Below, piece by piece: positions 56,173-62,017 of a stretch of 64,000 nt of DNA (the stretch's first letter is position 1; each line of letters opens with the position of its first letter). Origin of the DNA: a virus. Below the pieces are notes generated by a model. That model searched no databases. It was given only the letters and a program-made list of their open reading frames with translations, and was not told the DNA's origin. Position numbers and translations under genes: made by a program. The stretch covers positions 1-64,000 of the IMG/VR virus record IMGVR_UViG_3300043331_000441, one strand, 5' to 3'.

Positions 56173-56682
56173 ATGACCGAGATCGTCCCCGTCCCATCGC
56201 AAGGCATCCAGCTACTCGCCGAGTTAGAGAAGGCGGGGGCGATCACCAACACCGCACTCATCCTCCCACCAGACATACCGTACGAGCAGTGTGAATCACT
56301 CGCGACGATGCTCGGTCAGCTGCACCGCACGTCGCAGTGGCTGATCGGTGATTTGCTCAATCACATCGAACGGGTCTACGGTGAGACGTATGCACAGGCA
56401 GCGGAGGCAACAGGTCTCTCGAAAGGGGCGCTCATGAACTACACCTCTGTCTGCGCGCACATACCGCGCTCACGGCGGCGGCACAACGTGCCGTTCTCAA
56501 CCCACATGGAAGTTGCGTATCTCGAACCGACCGAGCAGGAACGCTGGTTGAGCCAGGCTGCCGCGAATCGGTGGACAAAGGAAGAACTGCGTGCTGCGAG
56601 AAAAGCAGAGGGCAATCACTCGCCAGCGGTAGTAGAATGCGTATGTGCAGCGTGTGGACATGTCCACACGCACACCGCATAA
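56173..56682 (+). CDS. HTH protein with C-terminal Cys/His tail
   Basis: 169 aa behind CCGGAGGGAAG. A central helix-turn-helix (YAQAAEATGLSKGALMNYTS, about 77-96) with helical flanks and a C-terminal CVCAACGHVHTH metal tail. Likely DNA-binding regulator. Last gene before the tRNA region. Confidence 0.68.
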   Translation: MTEIVPVPSQGIQLLAELEKAGAITNTALILPPDIPYEQCESLATMLGQLHRTSQWLIGDLLNHIERVYGETYAQAAEATGLSKGALMNYTSVCAHIPRSRRRHNVPFSTHMEVAYLEPTEQERWLSQAAANRWTKEELRAARKAEGNHSPAVVECVCAACGHVHTHTA

Positions 56683-56705
56683 AAGGAGAGCAACAGCAAT
56701 AATAT

Positions 56706-56810
56706 GCGCCCGTAGCTCATTGGTAGAGCACCGGTCTGATTGGCCGGAGGTAAGCGCGAAAGCATAGGTGGGTTCATCGCCACCGAAAGGTTCGATTCCT
56801 GCCGGGCGCT
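56706..56810 (+). tRNA. tRNA-Ile-like (GAT) with a 24-nt insert in the T stem
   Basis: Acceptor GCGCCCG/CGGGCGC, D stem GCTC/GAGC, anticodon stem CCGGT/GCCGG with loop CTGATTG (anticodon GAT at 56738-56740), then a long variable region. The T stem is split: GCA (56762-56764), insert 56765-56788 starting TAGG and ending CCGAAA, then GG (56789-56790) and loop TTCGATT. Removing the insert restores GCAGG/CCTGC. The insert folds GGTGG/CCACC. Base 37 is T, unusual. Confidence 0.6.
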
Positions 56811-56839
56811 TACGCAAGAGAGCAGCGCACTCTCTAGGG

Positions 56840-56922
56840 CTGGGAAACGGGAAGCCGAAGCGTGGCAGCGGGGGCGCCCCGCGCAGAAGCCAATCCGTGC
56901 GATGCGGAGCACCGTTTCCCAG
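56840..56922 (+). ncRNA. Stem-closed structured element between the tRNA-like genes
   Basis: A perfect 11-bp outer stem (56840-56850 with 56912-56922) encloses a GCGGGG/CCCCGC hairpin containing a GGGGCGCCCC copy and a TCCG/CGGA hairpin with 7-nt loop. 83 nt; a three-way junction as at 4551-4646. Not a tRNA cloverleaf. Confidence 0.6.
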
Positions 56923-56933
56923 TACCGACTTAT

Positions 56934-57086
56934 CGGGATGTAGCTCAGTGGTAGAGCACCGGTCTGATGTACCGGAGGACGCGTCTGAAAAGACATAGGC
57001 ATTCCAGAAGGGCGACGTATTCGCGCTTTTGAGAAGCCGGAGCGAAATACTCCGTAAGCCGAAAGGTTCGAATCCTGCCATCCCGA
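56934..57086 (+). tRNA. tRNA-Ile-like (GAT) with a 69-nt insert in the T stem
   Basis: Acceptor CGGGATG/CATCCCG, D stem GCTC/GAGC, anticodon stem CCGGT/ACCGG with loop CTGATGT (GAT at 56966-56968), a long variable region with a GTCT-GAAA-AGAC hairpin, then ACA, insert 56996-57064 (again starting TAGG and ending CCGAAA), GG, loop TTCGAAT, CCTGC. After removal the T stem has four of five pairs. The insert carries GGC/GCC, AAG..CTT and GGAG/CTCC stems. Confidence 0.55.
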
Positions 57087-57088
57087 CT

Positions 57089-57550
57089 ATGAAACGACCA
57101 ACACTCATATGGGCACAAGACCTCGGAGAACCCGAGTGCCCCTACGCACGACGCTGGGTTCTCAATCTTGGCTTCGCCAGTATTCGCGTCCACCACTGGG
57201 TCCGCAGCGACGACAAGCGCGCGCCGCATGATCATCCATGGTGGTTTCTGACACTGGTGCTGTCAGGCTCCTACGAGGATTGGGGCTATCCGGAACGCAC
57301 CGCCAAGGGCGCCCCGCGCCTGGATCACAAAACAGTCGATCCGCTCAAACGTGGCAGCGTGCGTTACCGGCCAGCCCATCACATTCACTCGGTGAGCGTC
57401 CCGCCGGGCGGATGCTGGACAGTCCTCCTCACGGGAAGGGAGCGCAAACAGTGGGGATTCTGGACGCGCCGGAAGGATGGCGCTGCGCGTTTTCTGCGTT
57501 CTGCGCGATACTTCTATAAGCACGGGCACCATCCGTGCGATCAGGAATGA
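57089..57550 (+). CDS. Cupin-like protein
   Basis: 153 aa from ATG 57089, three bases after the tRNA-like gene. VHHWVRSDDKRAPHDHPWWF (HxH metal site), then LVLSGSYEDWGY, RYRPAHHIHSV and WTVLLTGRERKQWGF fit a single-domain cupin often found in phages. Metal-binding beta barrel; enzymatic role unknown. A GGGCGCCCC copy encodes KGAPRL. Confidence 0.72.
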   Translation: MKRPTLIWAQDLGEPECPYARRWVLNLGFASIRVHHWVRSDDKRAPHDHPWWFLTLVLSGSYEDWGYPERTAKGAPRLDHKTVDPLKRGSVRYRPAHHIHSVSVPPGGCWTVLLTGRERKQWGFWTRRKDGAARFLRSARYFYKHGHHPCDQE

Positions 57551-57561
57551 AAGGAGAACAA

Positions 57562-57618
57562 GTGAGCGAGAGGCGAGCATTCCCTCACTCGCGCCAGCCG
57601 GTGTGCCCCACTGAATAA
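57562..57618 (+). CDS. 18-residue peptide
   Basis: GTG 57562 behind GAAAGGAGAACAA; encodes MSERRAFPHSRQPVCPTE. A good ribosome binding site but short. Possibly a leader or a true micro-protein. Confidence 0.4.
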   Translation: MSERRAFPHSRQPVCPTE

Positions 57619-57622
57619 AGCC

Positions 57623-57700
57623 ATGGAAGAATGCGACCACGACTGGGATGACGACTTCATGGGCGGTTCAATCTGCCGAAAGTGTCGTACGCATGTCTAA
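57623..57700 (+). CDS. 25-residue zinc-knuckle peptide
   Basis: ATG 57623 with no strong site. CDHDWDDDF and CRKCRTH could hold a zinc; a minimal metal-binding peptide common in phages. Coupled to the next gene. Confidence 0.45.
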   Translation: MEECDHDWDDDFMGGSICRKCRTHV

Positions 57701-57878
57701 AAACGTCTTCTGGGAGGGCGTGTCTGCCAAGGATGACCCGCGTCGGTTCAGACGTCCAGTACGGGTGGATGGAAAGAATTGCCGTGACCGTCAACCCTGG
57801 GGAGGATTCACCGACCAGGAGCGATGTGAATGCGTCGGAGAATGCGAGTACGATCGCCGACAGAATGAGGCTTCGTGA
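57693..57878 (+). CDS. Small Cys-rich protein
   Basis: 61 aa from ATG 57693. Basic start, then CECVGECEYD near the end, a likely metal site. Unknown. Overlaps the HNH gene by 14 bp. Confidence 0.58.
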   Translation: MSKNVFWEGVSAKDDPRRFRRPVRVDGKNCRDRQPWGGFTDQERCECVGECEYDRRQNEAS

Positions 57879-58167
57879 CCCAGGACTCCTCGCGCTTCTT
57901 TCGCATACGTATGACGAATGCGCATTGTGTGGCACCACACAAAATCTGCACCTGCACCACGTGCTCTACCGCTCGCAAGGAGGTGATGATGTCCGTGGGA
58001 ATATCGTTTGCCTCTGCCGCTCGTGCCATGAAGCAGTTCACCGAGGCGATAAAGCTGCTCTCCACGCACACATCCGCCTCTTCCGGCCAGACGTCGTGGA
58101 ATATCTGCAAGGACGACTAGGTGTAGATGCAGCGAATGCACGTTTAGCGTCCGATGCCTGTGGATAA
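57865..58167 (+). CDS. HNH endonuclease
   Basis: 100 aa from ATG 57865; the longer open frame upstream overlaps two small genes. CALCG, LHLHHVLYRSQGG (H), GNIVCLCRSCHEAVH (N and C pair, H) form the complete HNH core (about 18-65). A free-standing nicking or homing nuclease next to tRNA-like genes. Its stop lies within a perfect DnaA box. Confidence 0.78.
   Translation: MRLRDPGLLALLSHTYDECALCGTTQNLHLHHVLYRSQGGDDVRGNIVCLCRSCHEAVHRGDKAALHAHIRLFRPDVVEYLQGRLGVDAANARLASDACG
58159..58167 (-). other. Consensus DnaA box
   Basis: TGTGGATAA is the complement of TTATCCACA, the consensus DnaA binding site. Only one copy with a nearby weak TGTGGAT (58185), so replication use is doubtful. Confidence 0.3.
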
Positions 58168-58188
58168 CATATCCCCAGGTGATTGTGG

Positions 58189-58509
58189 ATGGCAACAAAG
58201 CTGTACGACAGCCAGCGCTGGCGCGACTACCGTTCGCGCGTTCTCGCAGACGACGCTGAGTGCGCCTTCGCGCGCCTGGCGGGCGACTGCAGCGGCGCGC
58301 TGCAAGTTCATCACGTTGAGCCACTCGCTGACGGTGGGCCACCGTTTCCCGCCAGAGATGGCGTGGTTGTGTTGTGTGTCGCGCACCACAGCTGGCTCCA
58401 CGGCTGGAAGCGACGTAAGAAGCAGACCTGGAAAAGGTGTCCTCATCACCATGTGACGCCCGAAGGGCGTCGCCTGTGTGAACGTAGGCTGAACCGAGTC
58501 GCCGCCTAG
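58189..58509 (+). CDS. HNH endonuclease
   Basis: 106 aa. ATG 58189 (TTG 58183 alternative). LYDSQRWRDYRSRVL, CSGALQVHHVEPLADGG (HH), VVLCVAHHSWLHG; typical HNH nuclease with a basic, His-rich C terminus. Second of two HNH genes in tandem. Confidence 0.76.
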   Translation: MATKLYDSQRWRDYRSRVLADDAECAFARLAGDCSGALQVHHVEPLADGGPPFPARDGVVVLCVAHHSWLHGWKRRKKQTWKRCPHHHVTPEGRRLCERRLNRVAA

Positions 58510-58539
58510 TACGTCCGATCGCAAAATTACTGTTTCCCC

Positions 58540-58935
58540 GTGGAAGTTTCCCCGGAGGAAAGGGCATGGGCTGCTGGTCTCTTCGAGGGCGAGGGTTGTC
58601 TTGCATACAGCAACGGACGCCCGCGTCTACAACTCAAGATGATCCATGAGGAAAGCGTTCGACGTGTTCATGCAGCGATTGGGCTTGGCAAGGTGTACGG
58701 GCCGTACGGCCCGTACACCAGCCAATTCGGTAGTAAGCCTGTGTTCATGTGGGTCGTCGACCAAGACGAGGTTGCGGAGGCAATCGAACTCTTGCGTCCC
58801 CATCTGTCAGAGTGGGCCGCCAAACGGCTTGATCGAACTGCGGACGAACGCATCAATGATGTTCCTCGTGCGGTGCGTAAGCCCAAGCGTCGCCGCCCGC
58901 CAGAGAACACAGATGCCGACGACTGGTTGTCATGA
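58540..58935 (+). CDS. LAGLIDADG-type homing endonuclease
   Basis: 131 aa, GTG start with AAATTACTG upstream (no clear RBS). WAAGLFEGEGCLAY matches the LAGLIDADG motif and its acidic residue, followed by LQLKMIHEESVRRVHAAIGL and a C-terminal basic helix. One motif, so it would act as a dimer. It contains the 28-bp perfect palindrome at 58692-58719. No group I intron could be drawn around it, so it is probably free-standing. Confidence 0.75.
   Translation: MEVSPEERAWAAGLFEGEGCLAYSNGRPRLQLKMIHEESVRRVHAAIGLGKVYGPYGPYTSQFGSKPVFMWVVDQDEVAEAIELLRPHLSEWAAKRLDRTADERINDVPRAVRKPKRRRPPENTDADDWLS
58692..58719. repeat. 28-bp perfect palindrome within the homing endonuclease gene
   Basis: The two 14-bp arms, 58692-58705 and 58706-58719, are exact reverse complements with no spacer. 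It encodes GKVYGPYGPYT. Could be the enzyme's own recognition site or an operator; chance is unlikely for this length. Confidence 0.8.
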
Positions 58936-58965
58936 CACGTGGATTAGTAGACTGTCATGACGCAT

Positions 58966-59034
58966 GGGCGGAGCATGGTGCGCAGCGAGAGGCTGTGACG
59001 AGGGTCGGCACACCCTGGTTGAAACACTCCGCCC
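58966..59034 (+). ncRNA. Stem-closed structured element
   Basis: GGGCGGAG/CTCCGCCC outer stem (8 bp, 69 nt overall) with a CAGC/GCTG hairpin (loop GAGAG) and an AGGGT/ACCCT hairpin. Size and acceptor-like stem recall a tRNA, but there is no T arm and no 7-nt anticodon loop. Confidence 0.5.
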
Positions 59035-59057
59035 TTGCACTAAGTAGTCTGTTCAGA

Positions 59058-59115
59058 TCTGCGGCCCCAACCCGTCGAGCACGAAGGGCATCTTCACAGG
59101 CGGGAGGGCCGCAGA
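59058..59115 (+). ncRNA. Stem-closed structured element
   Basis: TCTGCGGCCC/GGGCCGCAGA outer stem (10 bp), a CCCG/CGGG helix inside, and a GAAG-GGCAT-CTTC top hairpin: 58 nt, a rod-like nested fold. Confidence 0.5.
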
Positions 59116-59246
59116 AAATCAGTGGGCCTCAGGTCTGTAGTAGCGAGTTGATCGCCGTGAACTGGCCTCGTGCAGCCTTTGTGAGCCGTAGTTGACGACA
59201 CGCTGCGGTGAGCAGGGGAAAGACCCGGCTAAGCGGGCGCCCACAA
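59116..59246 (+). other. Non-coding stretch between structured elements
   Basis: No gene is seen. A loose outer pair, GTGGGC (59122-59127) with GCCCAC (59239-59244), encloses GCAGC/GCTGC and AGCCG/CGGCT pairings and ends in a GGGCGCCC copy. Possibly another structured element, weaker than the others. Confidence 0.3.
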
Positions 59247-59314
59247 ATCCCGGCACGCCTGACAGGGAAGTGTTCTCAGTGGATAGGGTCAGTACATCCG
59301 AGAACCGCCGGGAT
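59247..59314 (+). ncRNA. Stem-closed structured element with possible pseudoknot
   Basis: ATCCCGGC/GCCGGGAT outer stem (8 bp, 68 nt), inner GTTCTC/GAGAAC and GGAT/ATCC hairpins, and CTGAC (59260-59264) able to pair with GTCAG (59288-59292), which would make a pseudoknot. Confidence 0.5.
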
Positions 59315-59327
59315 CATGATCTGCGCA

Positions 59328-59405
59328 GAGGGAGACGGGCGCGCGGCCATGCGTCGGAATCAGGGGCGGCGACCTTCCCCCCGACGTATTCGTACGGACT
59401 CCCTC
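59328..59405 (+). ncRNA. Structured element upstream of tRNA-Asp (copy 1 of a homologous pair)
   Basis: GAGGGAG/CTCCCTC outer stem (78 nt), inner CGTCGG/CCGACG with a GGGG/CCCC top, and CGTA-TTCG-TACG. Preceded by CTGCGCA. It shares CTGCGCAGAGGG, AGACGG and a GGACTCCC end with the element at 59490-59572. Confidence 0.55.
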
Positions 59406-59409
59406 ATTT

Positions 59410-59481
59410 GCCCCGGTCGTTCAGCGGCCAGGATGCCGCCCTGTCGAGGCGGAGACACGGGTTCGATTCCCGTCCGGGGCG
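59410..59481 (+). tRNA. tRNA-Asp (GTC)
   Basis: Canonical cloverleaf: acceptor GCCCCGG/CCGGGGC, D stem GTTC/GGAT, anticodon stem CCGCC/GGCGG with loop CTGTCGA (anticodon GTC at 59443-59445), T stem ACGGG/CCCGT with loop TTCGATT, discriminator G73 as required for Asp. CCA not encoded. Lies four bases after the preceding structured element and eight before the next. Confidence 0.93.
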
Positions 59482-59489
59482 TCTGCGCA

Positions 59490-59572
59490 GAGGGGAGACG
59501 GCGCGCGCAGCGCGGAGTCGATGAAGGAACAGAACCTCCTCCCTTCATCGCCTGCGGGATCGGACTCCCCTC
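59490..59572 (+). ncRNA. Structured element downstream of tRNA-Asp (copy 2 of the pair)
   Basis: GAGGGGAG/CTCCCCTC outer stem (83 nt), inner CGATGAAGG/CCTTCATCG hairpin. 5' and 3' flanks match the copy at 59328-59405 (CTGCGCAGAGGG, AGACGG, CGGACTCCC), so the two arose by duplication around the tRNA. Confidence 0.55.
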
Positions 59573-59590
59573 AGATGAAAGGAGAACACA

Positions 59591-59719
59591 GTGAAACTGC
59601 CGTTTCGACGTGCTGCGAAATATCGGACGCGCCGCCGGTGGGGCCGATGTCTGCTGTGCGGGCGCTTCGGGCGTCTCTACGATTGCGTGGGCGATTGGCT
59701 TTGTAGACGATGTGGATAG
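59591..59719 (+). CDS. 42-residue zinc-ribbon protein
   Basis: GTG 59591 behind GAAAGGAGAACACA. Very basic start (KLPFRRAAKYRTRRRWGR), then CLLCGR and CRRCG: a C4 ribbon. Probably RNA or DNA binding. Confidence 0.6.
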   Translation: MKLPFRRAAKYRTRRRWGRCLLCGRFGRLYDCVGDWLCRRCG

Positions 59720-59732
59720 AGGTGATCAAAAA

Positions 59733-59825
59733 CGCCAGACACGAACTTCCTGAGTAAGACTCCGGGCCCGACGTCCGTAGTCGGATGGTGGATGCTCTAC
59801 CCTCGTCGGAGGCCCCATCCTGGCG
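59733..59825 (+). ncRNA. Structured non-coding element
   Basis: CGCCAG (59733-59738) pairs with CTGGCG (59820-59825); inside are CTCCG/CGGAG and CCGAC/GTCGG stems. 93 nt. Downstream, to the next gene at 59913, GTTGGG/CCCAAC and AACGC/GCGTT hairpins follow; no gene is seen in 59720-59912. Confidence 0.45.
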
Positions 59826-59912
59826 GCGTCTAGTTGGGAGTGATGCCCCAACACGCACCTGCACCTGGGAACAGAACGCAGGGCGTTTCATCACAACAGA
59901 AGGGAGAACACG

Positions 59913-60392
59913 ATGGGTTTACGAGAGATCATCACTGGCAGCGACGCCGAGGATAAGAAGCTCAGCGCGTCCGTCGGTCTACGGCCTTACAAGCGCTGGT
60001 ACTTCTTTGGCTGGAAGTCCCCGCAGATTCTCTACCGGCGGCTACGCAACAAGTACTACCCACTCAAGCGTCTGCGTTGGGCTTCACAACGCGCACGACG
60101 CGGCTACGACGACCCCGCGATCTGGAACCTCAATTCCACACTTGCGGAACTCACAGTGATCGGCTGCCGCAAGCATCGCGAGTACGGAAACGGGTACCCC
60201 GCAGAGTTCACCGAGGAGTACGGCAGCGGCGGCGGGTGGGAGAAATGGGAGGACATCCTGCGCCGCATCGAAGAGGGCTTCCAGGCCTGGCTTGATGAGG
60301 ACGGCTTCTTCCACGAGAAGCCAGAGCAGGAAGCGAAGTTCAAGGACGGAATGGCCCTCTATGGCGAATGGTTCGGTTCGCTCTGGGACTAA
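59913..60392 (+). CDS. Conserved phage-type protein of unknown function
   Basis: 159 aa behind GAAGGGAGAACACG. Pattern RWASQRARRGYDDPAIWNLN ... YPAEFTEEYGSGGGWEKWED with a long C-terminal helix is a recurring phage/prophage protein pattern without assigned role. Soluble, basic then acidic. Confidence 0.75.
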   Translation: MGLREIITGSDAEDKKLSASVGLRPYKRWYFFGWKSPQILYRRLRNKYYPLKRLRWASQRARRGYDDPAIWNLNSTLAELTVIGCRKHREYGNGYPAEFTEEYGSGGGWEKWEDILRRIEEGFQAWLDEDGFFHEKPEQEAKFKDGMALYGEWFGSLWD

Positions 60393-60404
60393 AGGGAGAA
60401 CACA

Positions 60405-60641
60405 ATGGTTGAGTGGACAGCAGCCGAGAAAGGCTTCTCGCTCTCCGACGATGAGCAGAACGGCGTCGTGATCGCCGTCAACACGATCCTGCGCGGCGCA
60501 TGGACACCCGCAGGAGTAGAGAAGTGGTGGGACCGCCCGCGACACGAGCTGCGCGGGGCCACACCCAGAGAGGCCCTGCCGTATATCCCAACGGACGTCG
60601 TGGAACTGGCGATTGCCGGGATGATGCAGGGCGGATCATGA
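60405..60641 (+). CDS. Possible MbcA/Xre toxin-binding-domain (DUF2384-like) protein
   Basis: 78 aa behind AAAGGGAGAACACA. WWDRPRHELRGATPREALPY, then VELAIAGMMQGG resembles the toxin-binding domain of MbcA/Xre antitoxins; no toxin gene of the RES type is adjacent. Could be a free antitoxin that blocks a host system. Tentative. Confidence 0.5.
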   Translation: MVEWTAAEKGFSLSDDEQNGVVIAVNTILRGAWTPAGVEKWWDRPRHELRGATPREALPYIPTDVVELAIAGMMQGGS

Positions 60642-60651
60642 AAGGAGAACA

Positions 60652-60828
60652 ATGAGTGCTTCAACAACACCACAGGGGCACCCCAACAGGCGCGACGAGA
60701 TCATCCTTGCGCTCGCGATCTTCATGTGGATGGCTGTCGCGGCTGTCGCGTGGCTGGCGTACTCGTACTGGCACGGATTCGACCCAGAGCTGTGCCGCTC
60801 CTACGGGGGCTGCCAATGGACCGCGTGA
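60652..60828 (+). CDS. Small membrane protein
   Basis: 58 aa behind GAAAGGAGAACA. One transmembrane helix (IILALAIFMWMAVAAVAWLAY), Cys-containing C terminus (CRSYGGC). GGGGCACCCC encodes GHPN at the start. Confidence 0.66.
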   Translation: MSASTTPQGHPNRRDEIILALAIFMWMAVAAVAWLAYSYWHGFDPELCRSYGGCQWTA

Positions 60829-60950
60829 CCCGCCGCATCGGATGGTGGCTCATGGGATGGCCGACCGGCGTTCGACGAGTAAACCAGTGGCTAATCCGCT
60901 ACGGCCCGTACCGCCTCGGTGCGTGGCTAGTCAACCGGAGGTCAGCGTGA
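60816..60950 (+). CDS. Small basic membrane-associated peptide
   Basis: 44 aa overlapping the previous gene by 13 bp. Trp/Arg-rich (RRIGWWLMGWPTGVRR). Unknown. Confidence 0.5.
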   Translation: MDRVTRRIGWWLMGWPTGVRRVNQWLIRYGPYRLGAWLVNRRSA

Positions 60951-61408
60951 CCCGCCCGGACCCCGCCGACATCGACCACGCCCTCGCTGCGCGGAAGAAA
61001 GGGCTTGGCCTCACCAGGGCCGAGGCCTGGAGGCTTGCTGACGAGGTGGTGGCCCTCCGCGCCGAACTCGCAGAAGCCATCGAGCAGCGCAACGAATGGG
61101 CCGAGCGCGTCGAGGTCGTGCGTGCCGCCAGGGAAGCAGCCGAACGGGAACGAGACGGCTACAAGCAGACGGCCAACAGCAACCACTGGCGTGCGGAGGC
61201 TGCCGAAACCGAGCTGCGCGAGCTGCGTCTCGTAGTCGCTCGGCAGTTGACGCCACTCGATGTTGCCGTGACACACATCGACATCCTGCGCCGAAAAAGC
61301 GATGACTACACCCCACGGGAACGGGACAACGTCGCGATCATCGTCGAGTCGCACGCCGAGGAAGCACGGAAGGCGTTGTTCGATGCGCTTCGTGCGGAAG
61401 AGACGTGA
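60947..61408 (+). CDS. Coiled-coil protein of the dispersed-repeat family
   Basis: 153 aa, GTGA overlap. Has VVALRAELAEA and VRAAREAAERERDGY, the same DNA blocks as in the 44.5-47.0 kb genes, then a unique C-terminal region (TPLDVAVTHIDILRRKSDDY). Recently exchanged sequence between the two loci. Confidence 0.72.
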   Translation: MTRPDPADIDHALAARKKGLGLTRAEAWRLADEVVALRAELAEAIEQRNEWAERVEVVRAAREAAERERDGYKQTANSNHWRAEAAETELRELRLVVARQLTPLDVAVTHIDILRRKSDDYTPRERDNVAIIVESHAEEARKALFDALRAEET

Positions 61409-61845
61409 GCTGGTGGTACGTCTCGTCGCCACGGATGACCGGCGGGATCGAACTCGACGAGAACAACGTCATCGTCGGGGGCGCCCCTATCTTCCGCCGC
61501 TTCTTCGGCCAGCCCGCCAAGAACCTGGGCAACTGGCTGCGCAAGCACGGTGATGTCGAGTTTCAGAGACTGACAGAGGGGAGGGCCGGTACCAGCCCGC
61601 CACGTCAGAGAGCCTCAGGGTCGCATTCCCCTCTCCCTGAGGCCACGCACACCTACACGTGGGGCAACAACCCCAAGCGCGCGACCCTCAAGGGCCGTGC
61701 CTGTCGCATCCTGTTGAAGGGGAGGATGCGATCGGTTATGGTCGAATTCGAGAACGGGCAGCGTGAGATCGTCTCGATACGCGCGCTGCGAGAAAGGAGA
61801 ACAGATGGCCGAAGAGACGAAGATGACCAAGCTGTGGACGCGTGA
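61405..61845 (+). CDS. Hypothetical protein, possible fusion
   Basis: 146 aa, GTGA overlap. Two parts: an N-terminal region (VSSPRMTGGIELDENNVIVG ... FFGQPAKNLGNWLRKH, about 1-55) and a C-terminal domain (TYTWGNNPKRATLKGRACRI ... VEFENGQREIVSIRALR, about 83-130) like small stand-alone phage proteins. The joining segment carries GCCTCAGGG/CCCTGAGGC and AGAGGGG/CCCCTCT inverted repeats, suggesting a fused former intergenic region. Overlaps the next gene by 41 bp. Confidence 0.62.
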   Translation: MSWWYVSSPRMTGGIELDENNVIVGGAPIFRRFFGQPAKNLGNWLRKHGDVEFQRLTEGRAGTSPPRQRASGSHSPLPEATHTYTWGNNPKRATLKGRACRILLKGRMRSVMVEFENGQREIVSIRALRERRTDGRRDEDDQAVDA

Positions 61846-62017
61846 CGGCCGCGTCTGGAACGTCCTCGGCGACCCCGAAGACATCTGGAAACGGGTTATC
61901 CAGATACCGACCAACGGGTCAACGACCCACTGGGTCGAGTTGACGACGCTCGACGGCTATGTCGTCCGCATCCGCAAGGATCATGTCACTACAGTGGCGG
62001 ATGTTGGTGCGGCATGA
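61805..62017 (+). CDS. Hypothetical protein
   Basis: 70 aa behind GAAAGGAGAACAG. Beta-rich with Trp (KLWTRDGRVWNVLGD). ATGA overlap with the next gene. Unknown. Confidence 0.68.
   Translation: MAEETKMTKLWTRDGRVWNVLGDPEDIWKRVIQIPTNGSTTHWVELTTLDGYVVRIRKDHVTTVADVGAA

Larger units (their letters stand above)
44680..61160 (+). repeat. Dispersed coding repeats encoding coiled-coil segments
   Basis: Near-identical DNA blocks recur: one encoding RAAREAAERERDE (near 44,783, 45,287, 45,627, 46,027, 46,120, 46,460 and 61,124) and one encoding VVALRAELAEA (near 44,681, 45,431, 45,948 and 61,049). A third, encoding ALGSAAAAD, is near 45,201 and 45,833. They lie in three genes, two adjacent and one 16 kb away. 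Sequence identity at DNA level points to recent duplication or recombination. Confidence 0.85.

Noticed and set aside
56934-57086. Hammerhead-like core (CTGATG with GAAA boxes) in the second tRNA-like gene.
   Set aside because: CTGATG is the anticodon loop of an intact arm, the required A after CTGATG is T, and no cleavage-site stem fits.
58159-58191. Replication origin marked by a DnaA box.
   Set aside because: Only one good box, inside coding sequence, without an AT-rich unwinding region or iterons.
57865-59410. Group I intron around the HNH and LAGLIDADG genes.
   Set aside because: No conserved P3-P7 core or interrupted exon could be found; the genes seem free-standing.
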